DNA of 64,000 bases from Williamsia deligens. Lineage in GTDB: Bacteria > Actinomycetota > Actinomycetes > Mycobacteriales > Mycobacteriaceae. Below the pieces are notes generated by a model. That model ran no database searches. It was not told where the DNA came from and saw only the letters and a list, made by a program, of their open reading frames with translations. The position numbers and the translations under genes were made by a program. Where the stretch lies: NCBI RefSeq assembly GCF_024171765.1, contig NZ_JAMTCI010000001.1, positions 2,776,796 through 2,840,795 of the forward strand. The letters are read 5' to 3'. Positions 16,859 to 26,773 of the stretch are shown one piece after another (position 1 is the first letter of the stretch; every line of letters begins with the position of its first letter).

Positions 16859-17169
16859 GTCTGCGCGTACCCGGGGTCTGGCGTGATCTCGCGCCGGCGG
16901 CGGTGCCGCCCGCGCCAGTGATGAGCGATCGGTTCTCGCCTGCGGCGGCCCGGCCGATTCGGCGGGCTCGCGCGGCGGTCGTCGTACTCGGTACGCGCGC
17001 ACTTGTCGTGACGGTCGGTGCCCGCCGCGGCGACGCGGACCCGGGTCTCGTGTCGCCGGTCGCAGCGGCGACCGTCAGCGCCGAGTGTACGTCCCCGCTG
17101 CACGAACGCCGCATCGGTCGAGCAGACGAGGCCCTCCGGCGTGGCGCACGGGTCGCCTACGATCGCCGC

Positions 17170-17940
17170 ATGGCCGACTCGACTCCCGGATCGCAATCGC
17201 ACCCGCCCGCGTCCGACGGCGGCGGCGCGGCGGTGCTGCCGGGGTCCTCGGCACCCCTGGCCCCGCACGTGCGGCCCCGCGGGACCACCACGCCGTTGCC
17301 CGACGACCACCCGGGGATCACCGCGTTGTTCGGGGTGCTCCTCGCCGGTGAGATCGCCGCCTTCTACCGGCTCACGTCGGAGGCGGAGATGGCCCCGGAC
17401 CTGCGGGGACGTGTCGCGATCGCGCAGATGGCCGGTGCGGAGATGGTCCACTTCGACATCCTCGCCCAGGAGCTCGTCCGCCGCGGCGCCGACATCGACG
17501 AGACGGTCGCGCGACACACACCCGTCCTCGACCGGTACCACGGGTCGACGACGCCGAACACCTGGCTCGAGTCGATGGTGAAGGCCTACATCGGCGACGG
17601 TCTCGCCGCGGACTTCTACCTCGAGGTCGCGCACACCCTGCCCAGCGACGCCGAGTCGATCGTGCAGCAGGTGATGGCCGAGACCGGCCACTCCGACTTC
17701 GCCCGCGACGAGGTCCGGGCCGCGGTTGCCGCCGATCCCGATCTCACGTCCCCGCTGCGCCTGTGGGGTCGACGGCTGCTCGGCGAGGCGATCACCCAGG
17801 CCCAGCACGTGCTCGCCTCGGAGGAGGCGCTCACCGACGTGCTGTTCAGCGAGGCCGCCGACCTCGGGCGGGTGTCGGCGTTCTTCGAGTCGATCCAGGA
17901 CCGGCACGCCGAGCGCATGCGCGAGCTCCACCTCGGCTGA
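17170..17940 (+). CDS. ferritin-like fold protein (Rv3210c/MiaE-like)
   Basis: 256 residues. After a Pro/Ser-rich N-terminus, the protein is mostly helical with carboxylate and His ligands spaced as in ferritin-like di-iron folds: GVLLAGEIAAFYRL, GAEMVHFDIL, GDGLAADFYLEVA and MAETGHSDFARDE. PGAP-type annotation usually calls this group 'ferritin-like fold-containing protein'; MiaE-type tRNA hydroxylases are distant relatives. Whether it binds iron is not shown by sequence alone. Start ATG 17170. Confidence 0.8.
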   Translation: MADSTPGSQSHPPASDGGGAAVLPGSSAPLAPHVRPRGTTTPLPDDHPGITALFGVLLAGEIAAFYRLTSEAEMAPDLRGRVAIAQMAGAEMVHFDILAQELVRRGADIDETVARHTPVLDRYHGSTTPNTWLESMVKAYIGDGLAADFYLEVAHTLPSDAESIVQQVMAETGHSDFARDEVRAAVAADPDLTSPLRLWGRRLLGEAITQAQHVLASEEALTDVLFSEAADLGRVSAFFESIQDRHAERMRELHLG

Positions 17941-18079
17941 CCCACGGCGCGCGTGCCGACGGTGCCCGACGACCGGTGCGGGGTACGCCCACAGCGGAAC
18001 GCGATGGGGTGACGACGGCCCGCTCCACTAGCCTTGACGGCGAGACCCTGTACGGGGTGACGCGAGGAGGAGGACGACC

Positions 18080-18313
18080 GTGGCGGTTGACGTGAAGATC
18101 GGTATTTCCGACAGCTCGCGAGAGCTCGTGGTGCAGACCGATCAGACGAGCGACGACGTGCACGCCGCCGTCGAGGCCGCCCTCTCGGGCAAGGAGCCGC
18201 TGCTGCGGCTCACCGACGACAAGGGTGCCCGCTACCTCGTGCCGGTCACCAAGATCGCCTACGTCGAGGTCGGGTCGTCCGAGCGTCCGCGCGTCGGCTT
18301 CGGCGCCGTCTGA
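18080..18313 (+). CDS. DUF3107 family protein (Rv3208A/TB9.4-like)
   Basis: 77 residues, GTG start with an excellent AGGAGGAGG site. The pattern VDVKIGISDSSRELVV... LLRLTDDKGARYLVPVTKIAYVEVG is characteristic of DUF3107, a small actinobacterial protein of unknown role. Located between the ferritin-like gene and a convergent TetR regulator, as in mycobacteria. Confidence 0.9.
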   Translation: MAVDVKIGISDSSRELVVQTDQTSDDVHAAVEAALSGKEPLLRLTDDKGARYLVPVTKIAYVEVGSSERPRVGFGAV

Positions 18314-18349
18314 CGGGGCACTTCCTGACGGGGCCCTTTCTGACGGGGC
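18310..18349. repeat. three CTGACGGGGC repeats after the DUF3107 stop
   Basis: CTGACGGGGC occurs at 18310-18319, 18324-18333 and 18340-18349, the first overlapping the stop codon. No clear hairpin. Possibly slippage debris in a 54-bp convergent gap. Confidence 0.7.
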
Positions 18350-18367
18350 ACGGTGGGCCGCCGCGGG

Positions 18368-19042
<675 letters not shown>

Positions 19043-19080
19043 CTACTCGGCCCCCCGACCAGGTGAGGCATGCTGGACCG

Positions 19081-20061
19081 GTGTCGACACACCGTCCCGG
19101 ACAGACGGCGCAGCCGACGTCCCTGCGCGATCAGCTCGCCCCACTCGACCGCACCAGCCCTCTGTGGCCGGGATCCCGCGTCGAGCTCGGCGGGCGTCGC
19201 CTCTTCCTCCGCCGGGTGCCCCGAGCCCGGGAGGACGCCCCCGGCGGTCGCGCGCTCTACGTCCACGGGCTCGGCGGGTCGTCGCTGAACTGGACCGATC
19301 TGGGCGAGGTCCTGGCGCCGGTCGCCGACGGATGGGCGATGGACCTGCCCGGCTTCGGGTTCTCCGACCCGCCGGTCGACGGCGACTACTCGTTGCACGC
19401 CCTGGCCGACTCCGTCGTCGCCGTCCTCGAGCATCTCGGTGGCGCGCACCTCGTCGGCAACTCGCTCGGCGGTGCCGTCGTCGCCCGGGTGGCCGCGACC
19501 CGCCCCGACCTCGTCACCACCCTCACGCTCATCTCGCCGGCCTTCCCCGACCTGCGTCCCCGTGTCCGGCGCCTCAGCTTCGTCCCGCTCACGCTCGCCT
19601 CGGTGCCCCGGGTGGGGCCCGCGGTGTTCGGGTACCTCGGCCGGGCGCACCCCGAGAGGCAGGTCGCGCAGACGCTGCGCGAGATCATGGTCGACCCGTC
19701 CCGACTGGGGCCCGTCCGCACGGCGCAGGCAGTCGAGCACGCCGTCGCCCGTGCGAGTCTGCCCTGGGCGCCGGTGGCGCTGTCGCGGACGCTCGCCGCG
19801 TTGGTCGGCAGCTGGTTGTGGATGTCCGGTCGGGAGCACTGGCGTGCCGCGGCCGCGATCGAGTCGCCGACCCTCGTCGTCTGGGGTGGTCGGGACAAGC
19901 TGGTCAGCTCCGCGATCGCGCCGCGCCTGGTCCGGGCGATCCGGGACTCGCGGTTGGTCATGTTCGGGGCGGTGGGCCACGTGTGTCAGATGGAGATCCC
20001 CGTGGAGACGGCGCGGGAGATCGCCCGCCACATCGAGGTCGCGGCGGCCGTCACACCCTGA
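19081..20061 (+). CDS. alpha/beta hydrolase
   Basis: 326 residues from GTG 19081 (an upstream GTG at 19063 adds six residues). Motifs: YVHGLGGSSLNW, DLPGFGFSDPP, nucleophile elbow GNSLGG, WGGRDKLVS (catalytic Asp) and GAVGHVCQME (catalytic His). Triad complete. Substrate unknown. Divergent from the TetR gene and upstream of the DUF3152 gene with a 78-nt gap. Confidence 0.88.
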   Translation: MSTHRPGQTAQPTSLRDQLAPLDRTSPLWPGSRVELGGRRLFLRRVPRAREDAPGGRALYVHGLGGSSLNWTDLGEVLAPVADGWAMDLPGFGFSDPPVDGDYSLHALADSVVAVLEHLGGAHLVGNSLGGAVVARVAATRPDLVTTLTLISPAFPDLRPRVRRLSFVPLTLASVPRVGPAVFGYLGRAHPERQVAQTLREIMVDPSRLGPVRTAQAVEHAVARASLPWAPVALSRTLAALVGSWLWMSGREHWRAAAAIESPTLVVWGGRDKLVSSAIAPRLVRAIRDSRLVMFGAVGHVCQMEIPVETAREIARHIEVAAAVTP

Positions 20062-20139
20062 CCGCACGAGCCCGCGGGACCGACAGAAGGTGTCCGGCCG
20101 ACCGGGCGAGGGTCCCCGGACCGGCAGGGACTCTGTGAG

Positions 20140-21408
20140 ATGGTGGGCCTCGTGAGCACCGGCGGCGGTGGAGATCGCCGAACCCCGACGACGCCCGGGC
20201 CCAGCGGCCCGTCGGCGCCCGGCCCCGGACACCCACAGCACCCCGGACATCCGTACGCAGGCCACCCCTCCGGACCGCTCCCGTCCGCGCCCCGACAGGG
20301 CCCGCCGGGACGGTTCCCGCCGGGTCAGATCCCTTCTGGTCAGATGCCTTCTGGGCAGATCCCCCAGGGGACGTTCCCGCCGGGACCCTCGCTGCCCCCT
20401 GGTGCCGGTCCCGCGCGACCCGGGCGCCGCCCGGACGGGACACGTCCCGACAGGCCGCGCGACGACCAGCCGCTGCGCGCGCACTGGGATCCGACGCAGG
20501 TCGACACGCGTGGGCGTCGTGGTCCCCGTCCCGAACGTCGGCGACAGAGTGCGCTCGGGCGGTTCGTCAGCACCTACGGATGGCGTGCCTACGCCATCCC
20601 GGTCCTGGTCGTGCTGACCGTCGTCCTGCTGGTGGTGACGATCGTCGACGACGGGTCCTCGTCGTCCGCGCAGCCGGCACCCACCCCGGCCGAGACCCGC
20701 AACACCGCGGTGAACTCCGAGACGACGGCGATCGGCGCGCCCAGCGGCTCGGTCGCCGCGTCGGCGCTGCCCGCCGGCCAACTCCCCGACGGCGGTGGGT
20801 TCACCACGGCGGGCGCGAAGAGCTGGCGCACCGTGCCGGGCACGACGGGTGTCGTCGGCAATCCCCGTGCGGGGCGGACGTTCACCTACACCGTCGAGGT
20901 CGAGAACGGGCTGGTGCCGCAGGACTACAGCAGCGACAGCGCCTTCGGGAAACTCGTCGACGCGACGTTGTCGAACCCGCGCAGCTGGATCGGCGGGGGG
21001 TCGGTCGCCTTCCGACGCGTCGACACCGGCACCCCCGACTTCCGGGTGTCGCTGACCTCCACCGACACCACACGCGAGCTGTGCGGGTACCAGATCAAGC
21101 TCGAGTCCAGCTGCTACTACCCGCCGGAGGCGCGGGTGACGGTGAACGAGGCACGGTGGGTGCGCGGCGCGGTCTCGTACCAGGGCGACGATCTCCTGTA
21201 CCGCCAGTACCTGATCAACCACGAGGTCGGCCACGCAATCGGCTACGAGCAGCACCAGCCGTGCGGCGGTCAGAACGCGTTGGCGCCGATCATGATGCAG
21301 CAGACCTTCGGCGTCTCGAACAGCCAGATCATGGCCCTCGACCCGGAGATGCGCGCCGACCCCGACCTCACCTGCCGCGCCAATCCCTGGCCGTTCCCCC
21401 AGGCCTGA
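20140..21408 (+). CDS. DUF3152 membrane-anchored zinc metalloprotease-like protein (Rv3207c-like)
   Basis: 422 residues. Pro/Gly-rich cytosolic N-terminus (about 1-140) with a short repeat SGQIPSGQMPSGQIP; one membrane segment (about 147-167, IPVLVVLTVVLLVVTIV); an extracellular domain with NHEVGHAIGYEQH near residues 360-372, i.e. an extended HExxH-xxGxxxH zincin motif. That motif indicates a metal-dependent peptidase exposed on the cell surface. A GTG at 20152 is an alternative start. Immediately upstream of moeZ, as Rv3207c is beside moeB1 in M. tuberculosis. Confidence 0.88.
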   Translation: MVGLVSTGGGGDRRTPTTPGPSGPSAPGPGHPQHPGHPYAGHPSGPLPSAPRQGPPGRFPPGQIPSGQMPSGQIPQGTFPPGPSLPPGAGPARPGRRPDGTRPDRPRDDQPLRAHWDPTQVDTRGRRGPRPERRRQSALGRFVSTYGWRAYAIPVLVVLTVVLLVVTIVDDGSSSSAQPAPTPAETRNTAVNSETTAIGAPSGSVAASALPAGQLPDGGGFTTAGAKSWRTVPGTTGVVGNPRAGRTFTYTVEVENGLVPQDYSSDSAFGKLVDATLSNPRSWIGGGSVAFRRVDTGTPDFRVSLTSTDTTRELCGYQIKLESSCYYPPEARVTVNEARWVRGAVSYQGDDLLYRQYLINHEVGHAIGYEQHQPCGGQNALAPIMMQQTFGVSNSQIMALDPEMRADPDLTCRANPWPFPQA

Positions 21409-21441
21409 GCCGCCGGTGTGTCGCAGGCCTAACCTGAGGGC

Positions 21442-22635
21442 GTGACACCGCTCCCGCCCCTCGTCGACCCGGTGGCGACGCTCACCCACGACGAGGTCGC
21501 CCGCTACAGCCGTCATCTCGTCCTGCCCGATCTCGGCCTCGCCGGGCAACGTCGGCTGAAGACCGCCCGCGTCCTCGTGATCGGTGCGGGCGGACTGGGC
21601 AGCCCGGTCCTGCTGTATCTCGCCGCGGCGGGTGTCGGGACGATCGGGATCGTCGAGTTCGACGTCGTCGAGGAGTCGAACCTGCACCGACAGGTCATCC
21701 ACGGCCAATCCGACATCGGGCGCTCGAAGGCGGCCAGCGCCCGCGACGCGATCGCCGAGACCAACCCGCACGTCCGCGTCGAACTCCACGAGCACCGGTT
21801 GACCGCGGAGAACGCCGTCGAGCTGTTCGGCCGGTACGACCTCGTCGTCGACGGCACCGACAACTTCGCCACCCGCTACCTCGTCAACGACGCCGCGGTG
21901 CTGGCCCGCGTGCCCTACGTGTGGGGGTCGATCTTCCGGTTCGAGGGTCAGGTGTCGGTGTTCTGGGACGCCGCCCCGGACGGTCGGGGACTGGACTACC
22001 GCGACCTCTATCCGGACCCACCTCCCGCCGGCACCGTCCCCTCGTGTGCCGAGGGCGGCGTCCTCGGGGTGCTGTGCGCGTCGGTCGGGTCGGTGATGGC
22101 CACCGAGGCGATCAAGCTGCTGACGGGCGTGGGGGAGTCGCTGCTCGGCCGGGTGATGCTCTACGACGCGATGGCCATGCGATACCGGACCGTCGAGGTC
22201 CGCCGGGACCCCGCCCGCACGCCGGTCACCGCGCTCGTCGACTACGAGGCGCTGTGCGGGGTGGCGGCAGAACCTGCGACGTCGGATGCTGCCGAGCCGG
22301 ATCGCGCGGTGCAGGACACCGTCTCGGCGACGGAACTCCGGGCGCGCCTCGGTGCGGGCGAGTCGGTGGCGCTCATCGACGTCCGGGAGCCCGTCGAATG
22401 GGACATCGCCCACATCGACGGCGCCACCCTGATCCCGTTGGGGGACATCGAGTCCGGCACGGGCATCGATCGCGTGCCGCGCGACCGACCGGCTGTCCTG
22501 TACTGCAAGACCGGGATCCGGTCGGCACGCGCGCTGGCCGCGCTGCGTCGCACCGGGTTCACCGACGTGCGTCACCTCGAGGGTGGGATCGCGTCCTGGA
22601 CGCGCGAGATCGATCCGTCGCTGCCGGTCTACTGA
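21442..22635 (+). CDS. moeZ: adenylyltransferase/sulfurtransferase MoeZ (ThiF plus rhodanese)
   Basis: 397 residues, GTG start. ThiF/MoeB domain (about 10-270) with nucleotide-binding GAGGLGSPVLLYL, and CAEGGVLGVLCAS. C-terminal rhodanese domain (about 290-397) with active-site Cys355 in YCKTGIRS. Such fusions adenylate and then thiocarboxylate small ubiquitin-like sulfur carriers (MoaD, ThiS, CysO), feeding molybdopterin, thiamine or cysteine synthesis. Orthologue of M. tuberculosis Rv3206c (MoeZ/MoeB1). Confidence 0.93.
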   Translation: MTPLPPLVDPVATLTHDEVARYSRHLVLPDLGLAGQRRLKTARVLVIGAGGLGSPVLLYLAAAGVGTIGIVEFDVVEESNLHRQVIHGQSDIGRSKAASARDAIAETNPHVRVELHEHRLTAENAVELFGRYDLVVDGTDNFATRYLVNDAAVLARVPYVWGSIFRFEGQVSVFWDAAPDGRGLDYRDLYPDPPPAGTVPSCAEGGVLGVLCASVGSVMATEAIKLLTGVGESLLGRVMLYDAMAMRYRTVEVRRDPARTPVTALVDYEALCGVAAEPATSDAAEPDRAVQDTVSATELRARLGAGESVALIDVREPVEWDIAHIDGATLIPLGDIESGTGIDRVPRDRPAVLYCKTGIRSARALAALRRTGFTDVRHLEGGIASWTREIDPSLPVY

Positions 22636-22636
22636 C

Positions 22637-24145
22637 GTGAGCGACGAGCCCGCCCGCGACGAGCCCGAGTCCGACGGCGTCGACCACGGCGTCGCGCTGG
22701 CCACCGCGCAGGGCCGGTGGATCGTCGCCGCGGCGGTGCTGGGGACCGCTGTCGTCATGCTCGACTCCACCGTCGTCAACGTCGCGCTGCCGCGGATCGC
22801 CGAGGACCTCGACGCCGGCCTCGCCTCGTTGCAGTGGACCGTCACGGCCTACATGACGACGCTGTCGGCGCTCGTCCTGCTGGGCGGGTCCCTGGGTGAC
22901 CGATTCGGTCGTCGGCGTGTCTTCATCGTGGGCATCGTGCTGTTCGCGGCGGCGTCACTGGCCTGCGGTCTCGCGCCCGGGATCGAGGTCCTCGTCGGGG
23001 CCCGGGCGGTCCAGGGGATCGGCGGTGCGCTGCTCACCCCGGGCTCGCTCGCGATGATCCAGTCGTCGTTGCGGCCGGCCGATCGCGCCCGTGCGATCGG
23101 GTTGTGGTCGGGGCTGGGCGGCGTCGCGTCGGCGATCGGCCCGTTCATCGGCGGCGCCCTCGCCGACGGACCCGGGTGGCGGTGGGTGTTCCTGGTCAAC
23201 ATCCCGGTCGCCGCGGCGTGCATCGTGGTCGCGCTCCGGCACGTCCCGGAGTCCGACGACGCCCGGACGCACCGCGGGTTCGACGTCGTCGGCGCACTCT
23301 CGGCGATCGTCGCCCTGGCCGCCACCACCGTCGCCCTCATCCGCGCCGCCGACGGCGGGTCCGGGATCGAGGTGGGGCTCGTCGCGGGTGTCGGGGTCCT
23401 GGCGGGAGTGGTCTTCGTCCTCACCGAACGGCGCGCCCGCGAGCCGATGGTCCCGCCGCGGCTGTTCGCGTCCCGCACGTTCACCGTCGTCAACGTGGTG
23501 ACGTTCGCGGTGTACGCGGCCCTCGGTGGCCACCTGTTCCTCACCGCCCTGCAACTGCAGGTCGTCGCGGGCTATCCGGCCGTGTGGGCGGGCGCAGCAC
23601 TGCTGCCGGTGACCGTCCTCATGCTGTTGTTCTCGGCCCGTTCGGCGGCGTTGGCCGCGCGCATCGGACCGCGCCTCCCGCTCACCCTGGGCGCGATCGC
23701 CCTGGCGGGTGGACTGCTGCTGTTCCTCCGGATCGGGCCCGGCGCCGACTATCTCACCGATGTGCTGCCCGGTGCCCTGCTCATGGGGCTGGGCCTGGTG
23801 ACGCTGGTGGCGCCGCTGACCGCCACGGTGCTCGCCGCCGTCGACGACGCGCACTCCGGTCTGGCGAGCGGGGTGAACAACGCCGTCGCGCGGGCGGCAG
23901 GACTCGTCGCCGTCGCGTCGGTGCCGCTGCTCGCCGGCACGTCGGCCGCCTCCGGACTCGACCCGTCCTTCGACACCACGTTCCGCCGCGCGGTGCCGGT
24001 CTTCGCCGCCGTCGCGCTCGTCGGTGCCGCGATCGCCTGGTTCGGTCTCGGCGACACCGGTCGCCTGATCCGTCACCGCACCCGGACACCGGTGGACACC
24101 GGCACCGCACCTCCCCGGCAACGCGGGAGTCGGTCGGTAACGTGA
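22637..24145 (+). CDS. MFS drug-efflux transporter (DHA2/EmrB-QacA family, 14 TM)
   Basis: 502 residues from GTG 22637, one base after the moeZ stop. Fourteen hydrophobic segments are apparent. DHA2 signatures: LDSTVVNVALPRI in TM1, GSLGDRFGRRR in loop 2-3 and GAVQGIGGALLTPGSLAMI-like motif C. Substrate unknown; multidrug export is the family role. Not part of the moeZ neighbourhood in M. tuberculosis as recalled. Co-transcribed with moeZ judging by spacing. Confidence 0.88.
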   Translation: MSDEPARDEPESDGVDHGVALATAQGRWIVAAAVLGTAVVMLDSTVVNVALPRIAEDLDAGLASLQWTVTAYMTTLSALVLLGGSLGDRFGRRRVFIVGIVLFAAASLACGLAPGIEVLVGARAVQGIGGALLTPGSLAMIQSSLRPADRARAIGLWSGLGGVASAIGPFIGGALADGPGWRWVFLVNIPVAAACIVVALRHVPESDDARTHRGFDVVGALSAIVALAATTVALIRAADGGSGIEVGLVAGVGVLAGVVFVLTERRAREPMVPPRLFASRTFTVVNVVTFAVYAALGGHLFLTALQLQVVAGYPAVWAGAALLPVTVLMLLFSARSAALAARIGPRLPLTLGAIALAGGLLLFLRIGPGADYLTDVLPGALLMGLGLVTLVAPLTATVLAAVDDAHSGLASGVNNAVARAAGLVAVASVPLLAGTSAASGLDPSFDTTFRRAVPVFAAVALVGAAIAWFGLGDTGRLIRHRTRTPVDTGTAPPRQRGSRSVT

Positions 24146-24151
24146 TCTCTC

Positions 24152-25006
24152 GTGAACGCACCGGAGCCGCCCGCGCACGTCGTCGCGACGTTCGGGCTGT
24201 CCGGCGTCGAGCCCATCGCGCTGACGCGGGAGTGGGAGGGCGGCTGGCGCATCGGTGAGGTGGTGCTCTCGCTCGTCCCGGATCATGCCCGCGCGGCGTG
24301 GTCGGCGACGATCCGCGAGGACCTCTACGTCGACGGCCTCCGGGTGGCGCGCCCGCTGCGCGGCACGGACGGCCGCTATGTCGTCTCCGGGTGGCGCGCC
24401 GACACCTACATCGCGGGGTCGCCCGAGCCCCGGCACGACGAGGTCGTCTCCGTCGCCAACCGCCTGCACCAGGTGACCGCGGCCATCGAACGTCCCCGCT
24501 TCCTGCTGCAGCCCCCGGCGCCGCCCTACACCGACGTCGACGTGTTCACCGCCGCCGACCGCGCCGCGTGGGAGGAGGTCCCGTTACGGTCCGCCCGTGC
24601 AGCCGGTTTCGGTGAACCGACGTCGCCGGACGGCGTCACCAGCATCGAGATGCTCAAGACGCTCGCGACGCTGCGCACCCCGGTGAGCGCGCCCCCACAA
24701 CTCGTCCACGGCGACCTGTTCGGCACGGTGTTGTTCGCCGGTGCGGCGGCGCCGGGGATCACCGACATCGTGCCGTACTGGCGACCGGCGGCCTGGGCCT
24801 CGGCGGTGGTCGTCGTCGACGCCATCGCGTGGGGTGGCGGCGACGAGGACCTCGTCGACCGCTGGTCGGATCTGCCCGAGTGGCCGCAGATGATGTTGCG
24901 CGCGCTGCTGTTCCGACTGGCCGTGCACGCGCTGCACCCGCGGTCGTCGGCCGGGGCGCTCGCGGGTCTGTCGCGGGTCGTCGACATCGTGCGCCTGATG
25001 CTCTGA
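24152..25006 (+). CDS. TIGR02569 family protein (Rv3205c-like, aminoglycoside phosphotransferase-like fold)
   Basis: 284 residues, GTG start 6 nt after the MFS stop. Contains REWEGGWRIGEVVL, and QLVHGDLFGTVLF resembling the catalytic HGDL of the APH/choline-kinase fold, but the usual DxD metal motif is not obvious (GITDIVPYWRPA). The group is restricted to Mycobacteriales and uncharacterised. Confidence 0.8.
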   Translation: MNAPEPPAHVVATFGLSGVEPIALTREWEGGWRIGEVVLSLVPDHARAAWSATIREDLYVDGLRVARPLRGTDGRYVVSGWRADTYIAGSPEPRHDEVVSVANRLHQVTAAIERPRFLLQPPAPPYTDVDVFTAADRAAWEEVPLRSARAAGFGEPTSPDGVTSIEMLKTLATLRTPVSAPPQLVHGDLFGTVLFAGAAAPGITDIVPYWRPAAWASAVVVVDAIAWGGGDEDLVDRWSDLPEWPQMMLRALLFRLAVHALHPRSSAGALAGLSRVVDIVRLML

Positions 25007-25022
25007 GCTGTCGGGGATCTCG

Positions 25023-25682
25023 ATGGGACGGCGCTACTCACACCTCGCGTTCGGACCGCGGTCGTTGGACCGTCAGGTGCAGGCGGGCAGCGTCGTCGCC
25101 TATGGCGCCGACCTCGAGACGCCCGACTCCGGACCGCAGGAGATCACCGAGCGCGAGATCCGCATGCTGACGTCGGTGTTCCAGTTCCATCTCGCGAGCG
25201 TGACGCCGCAGGGGTGGCCCTACATCCAGTACCGCAGCGGGCCGGTGGGATTCCTGCACCATCTGGGCGGCAACCGGTTCGGCTTCCCCGACTTCTACGG
25301 CAACCAGCAGTTCGTGTCGGTGGGCAACATCGAGGCCGACGACCGGGTGGCCCTGTTCGTCGCCGATTTCCCGCGACGCACCCGCATCAAGGTGTTCGGC
25401 CGCGCAACCGTCGTCGACGCCACCGCCGATCCCGCGCTCGCCGACATCCTCGGCCACGTCGACGGACGGGCGATCGCGACGCCGGTCGAGCGGTGCGTGC
25501 TGATCGACGTCGAGGCGTTCGACTGGAACTGCGCGCGCAGCCTCATCCCGCAGTTCACCGCCGAGATGATCAGGGACAGGACGCAGCCCTACGCCGAGCG
25601 CATCGTCGAACTCCAGGAGGAGGTGGAACGGCTGCGAGCCGAACTCGCCGCCGCGCGGGGCGGCGACGAGCCCGGGTCGTGA
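25023..25682 (+). CDS. pyridoxamine 5'-phosphate oxidase-fold (PPOX) flavoprotein
   Basis: 219 residues. Split beta-barrel features: FHLASVTPQGWPYIQYRSGPVGFLH-type strand pair, RFGFPDFYGNQQFVSVGNIEADDRVALF and RRTRIKVFGRA. Likely binds FMN or F420. The C-terminal 45 residues (YAERIVELQEEVERLRAEL) form a predicted coiled coil. Function unknown. The stop abuts that of the convergent glycine-rich protein gene without any gap. Confidence 0.85.
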   Translation: MGRRYSHLAFGPRSLDRQVQAGSVVAYGADLETPDSGPQEITEREIRMLTSVFQFHLASVTPQGWPYIQYRSGPVGFLHHLGGNRFGFPDFYGNQQFVSVGNIEADDRVALFVADFPRRTRIKVFGRATVVDATADPALADILGHVDGRAIATPVERCVLIDVEAFDWNCARSLIPQFTAEMIRDRTQPYAERIVELQEEVERLRAELAAARGGDEPGS

Positions 25683-26519
25683 TCAGCTGCCGAAGCAGAA
25701 CGGGGTGCAGGGTCCGTCGTAGACGATGGTGACGCGAGCACCCTCGCCGCTCTTGGCGATCTGGGTCGTCGCCGAGAACGGGAGCGGCGATCCGCCACCG
25801 CCGCCACCACCCCGGTACCCGCCGCCGCCACCGAAGCCGCCACCGCCACCGCCGCCTCCGCCGGTGGGCGAGGCCGCACCGCCGACACCGACGCGGCCGG
25901 GCTGCGAGTCACCGGCGTTGGTGCCGCCGTTCGCGGGACCACCCGCGCCGCCGCCGAGCTGGAACCCGTTGCTGTCACCGGGGCGTCCGCCGACGCCACC
26001 CTGTGTGCCCGCCGAACCGCCGCCTCCGGGTGCCGACACGAGTCGCGACGCCAGGGACACGGGGTCGAGCGCATTGCCGCCGACCGTCCGGATGTCGCTG
26101 GCACCGCCACCACCGTTGGGATAACCGGGGCCGCCGCCGTTGTACCCGCCCGCGCCGATCCGGCTGCCGGGTGCGTTGTGCTGTCCGTTGCCGCCGACGT
26201 AGACGAAGAGGCGTTGCCCGCCGACGACGTTCGCGTAGGCGTAGGTCTTGCCGGCCCTGGTCGGTGCGAAACCGGAGCCGCGCGTGTCCGCGCCACCGGC
26301 GCCGGTCGCCAGCACGAGGATCGACCGCAGTCCGCGCGGGACCGTGAACACCTGCGCCGAGCCGGTGTAGGTGTAGGTGCAGCGGATGTCGCTCTGGAAC
26401 AGGGCCTGCGTGCAGTTGCGGGGCAGCGGGGCCGCCGACGCCACCGGTGCGGTGACGATGCCGGCGGTGGCCGCCGCCACGAGGGCGGCGACGACGGACA
26501 GCCGCCTACGACGTGACAT
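25683..26519 (-). CDS. secreted glycine-rich protein
   Basis: 278 residues. Signal peptide with basic start MSRRRR, hydrophobic core and AxA cleavage site (VASAAPLP, about residue 29). Mature part: two Cys in NCTQALFQSDIRCTYTYTG, a beta-rich block, then a long Gly/Asn-rich region with runs of up to nine Gly, and a last segment VTIVYDGPCTPFCFGS with two Cys. AGGAGGACC lies upstream of ATG 26519. Resembles adhesive or matrix-like glycine-rich proteins but no family is assigned; the poly-Gly codon runs make the region slippage-prone. Confidence 0.85.
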   Translation of the reverse strand: MSRRRRLSVVAALVAAATAGIVTAPVASAAPLPRNCTQALFQSDIRCTYTYTGSAQVFTVPRGLRSILVLATGAGGADTRGSGFAPTRAGKTYAYANVVGGQRLFVYVGGNGQHNAPGSRIGAGGYNGGGPGYPNGGGGASDIRTVGGNALDPVSLASRLVSAPGGGGSAGTQGGVGGRPGDSNGFQLGGGAGGPANGGTNAGDSQPGRVGVGGAASPTGGGGGGGGGFGGGGGYRGGGGGGGSPLPFSATTQIAKSGEGARVTIVYDGPCTPFCFGS

Positions 26520-26668
26520 CAGATGGTCCTCCTCAGGGCCGGGACGCGGGGACCCCGGCCTCCCCACAGACTGCGCTTCGTCGCTGACTCTACGAGGTGG
26601 GACGTCGCGCCGGTCACGTTTGGGCCCGGCCGGTCGCGTGGGGGTCTCACATGGGTGCCGAACCGGAC

Positions 26669-26706
26669 GTGAGAACACGGTGACGCGAGGGTCATCGCAC
26701 GACAAC
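26669..26706 (+). promoter_or_regulatory. candidate GlnR operator upstream of narK
   Basis: Four pentamers spaced by exactly 6 nt: GTGAG (26669-26673), GTGAC (26680-26684), GTCAT (26691-26695), ACAAC (26702-26706), echoing the a-b-a-b GTNAC/GAAAC arrangement of actinobacterial GlnR boxes. The b-sites are weak (three of five matches each). Position fits nitrogen control of the operon. The rest of 26520-26773 shows no clear feature. Confidence 0.35.
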
Positions 26707-26773
26707 CCGCCGCAACACCCCGCTCCTAGCGTTGCCGACAACCTGCACCACGCCGCGCTTCGAGAGGATCTCC

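Noticed and set aside
19081-19090. GTGTCGACAC palindrome at the hydrolase start as TetR operator
   Set aside because: Ten bases is too short and lies within coding sequence; no flanking symmetry supports it.
26520-26640. Possible tRNA or riboswitch upstream of narK
   Set aside because: No cloverleaf or recognised riboswitch element was seen; only the GlnR-like boxes stood out, further downstream.
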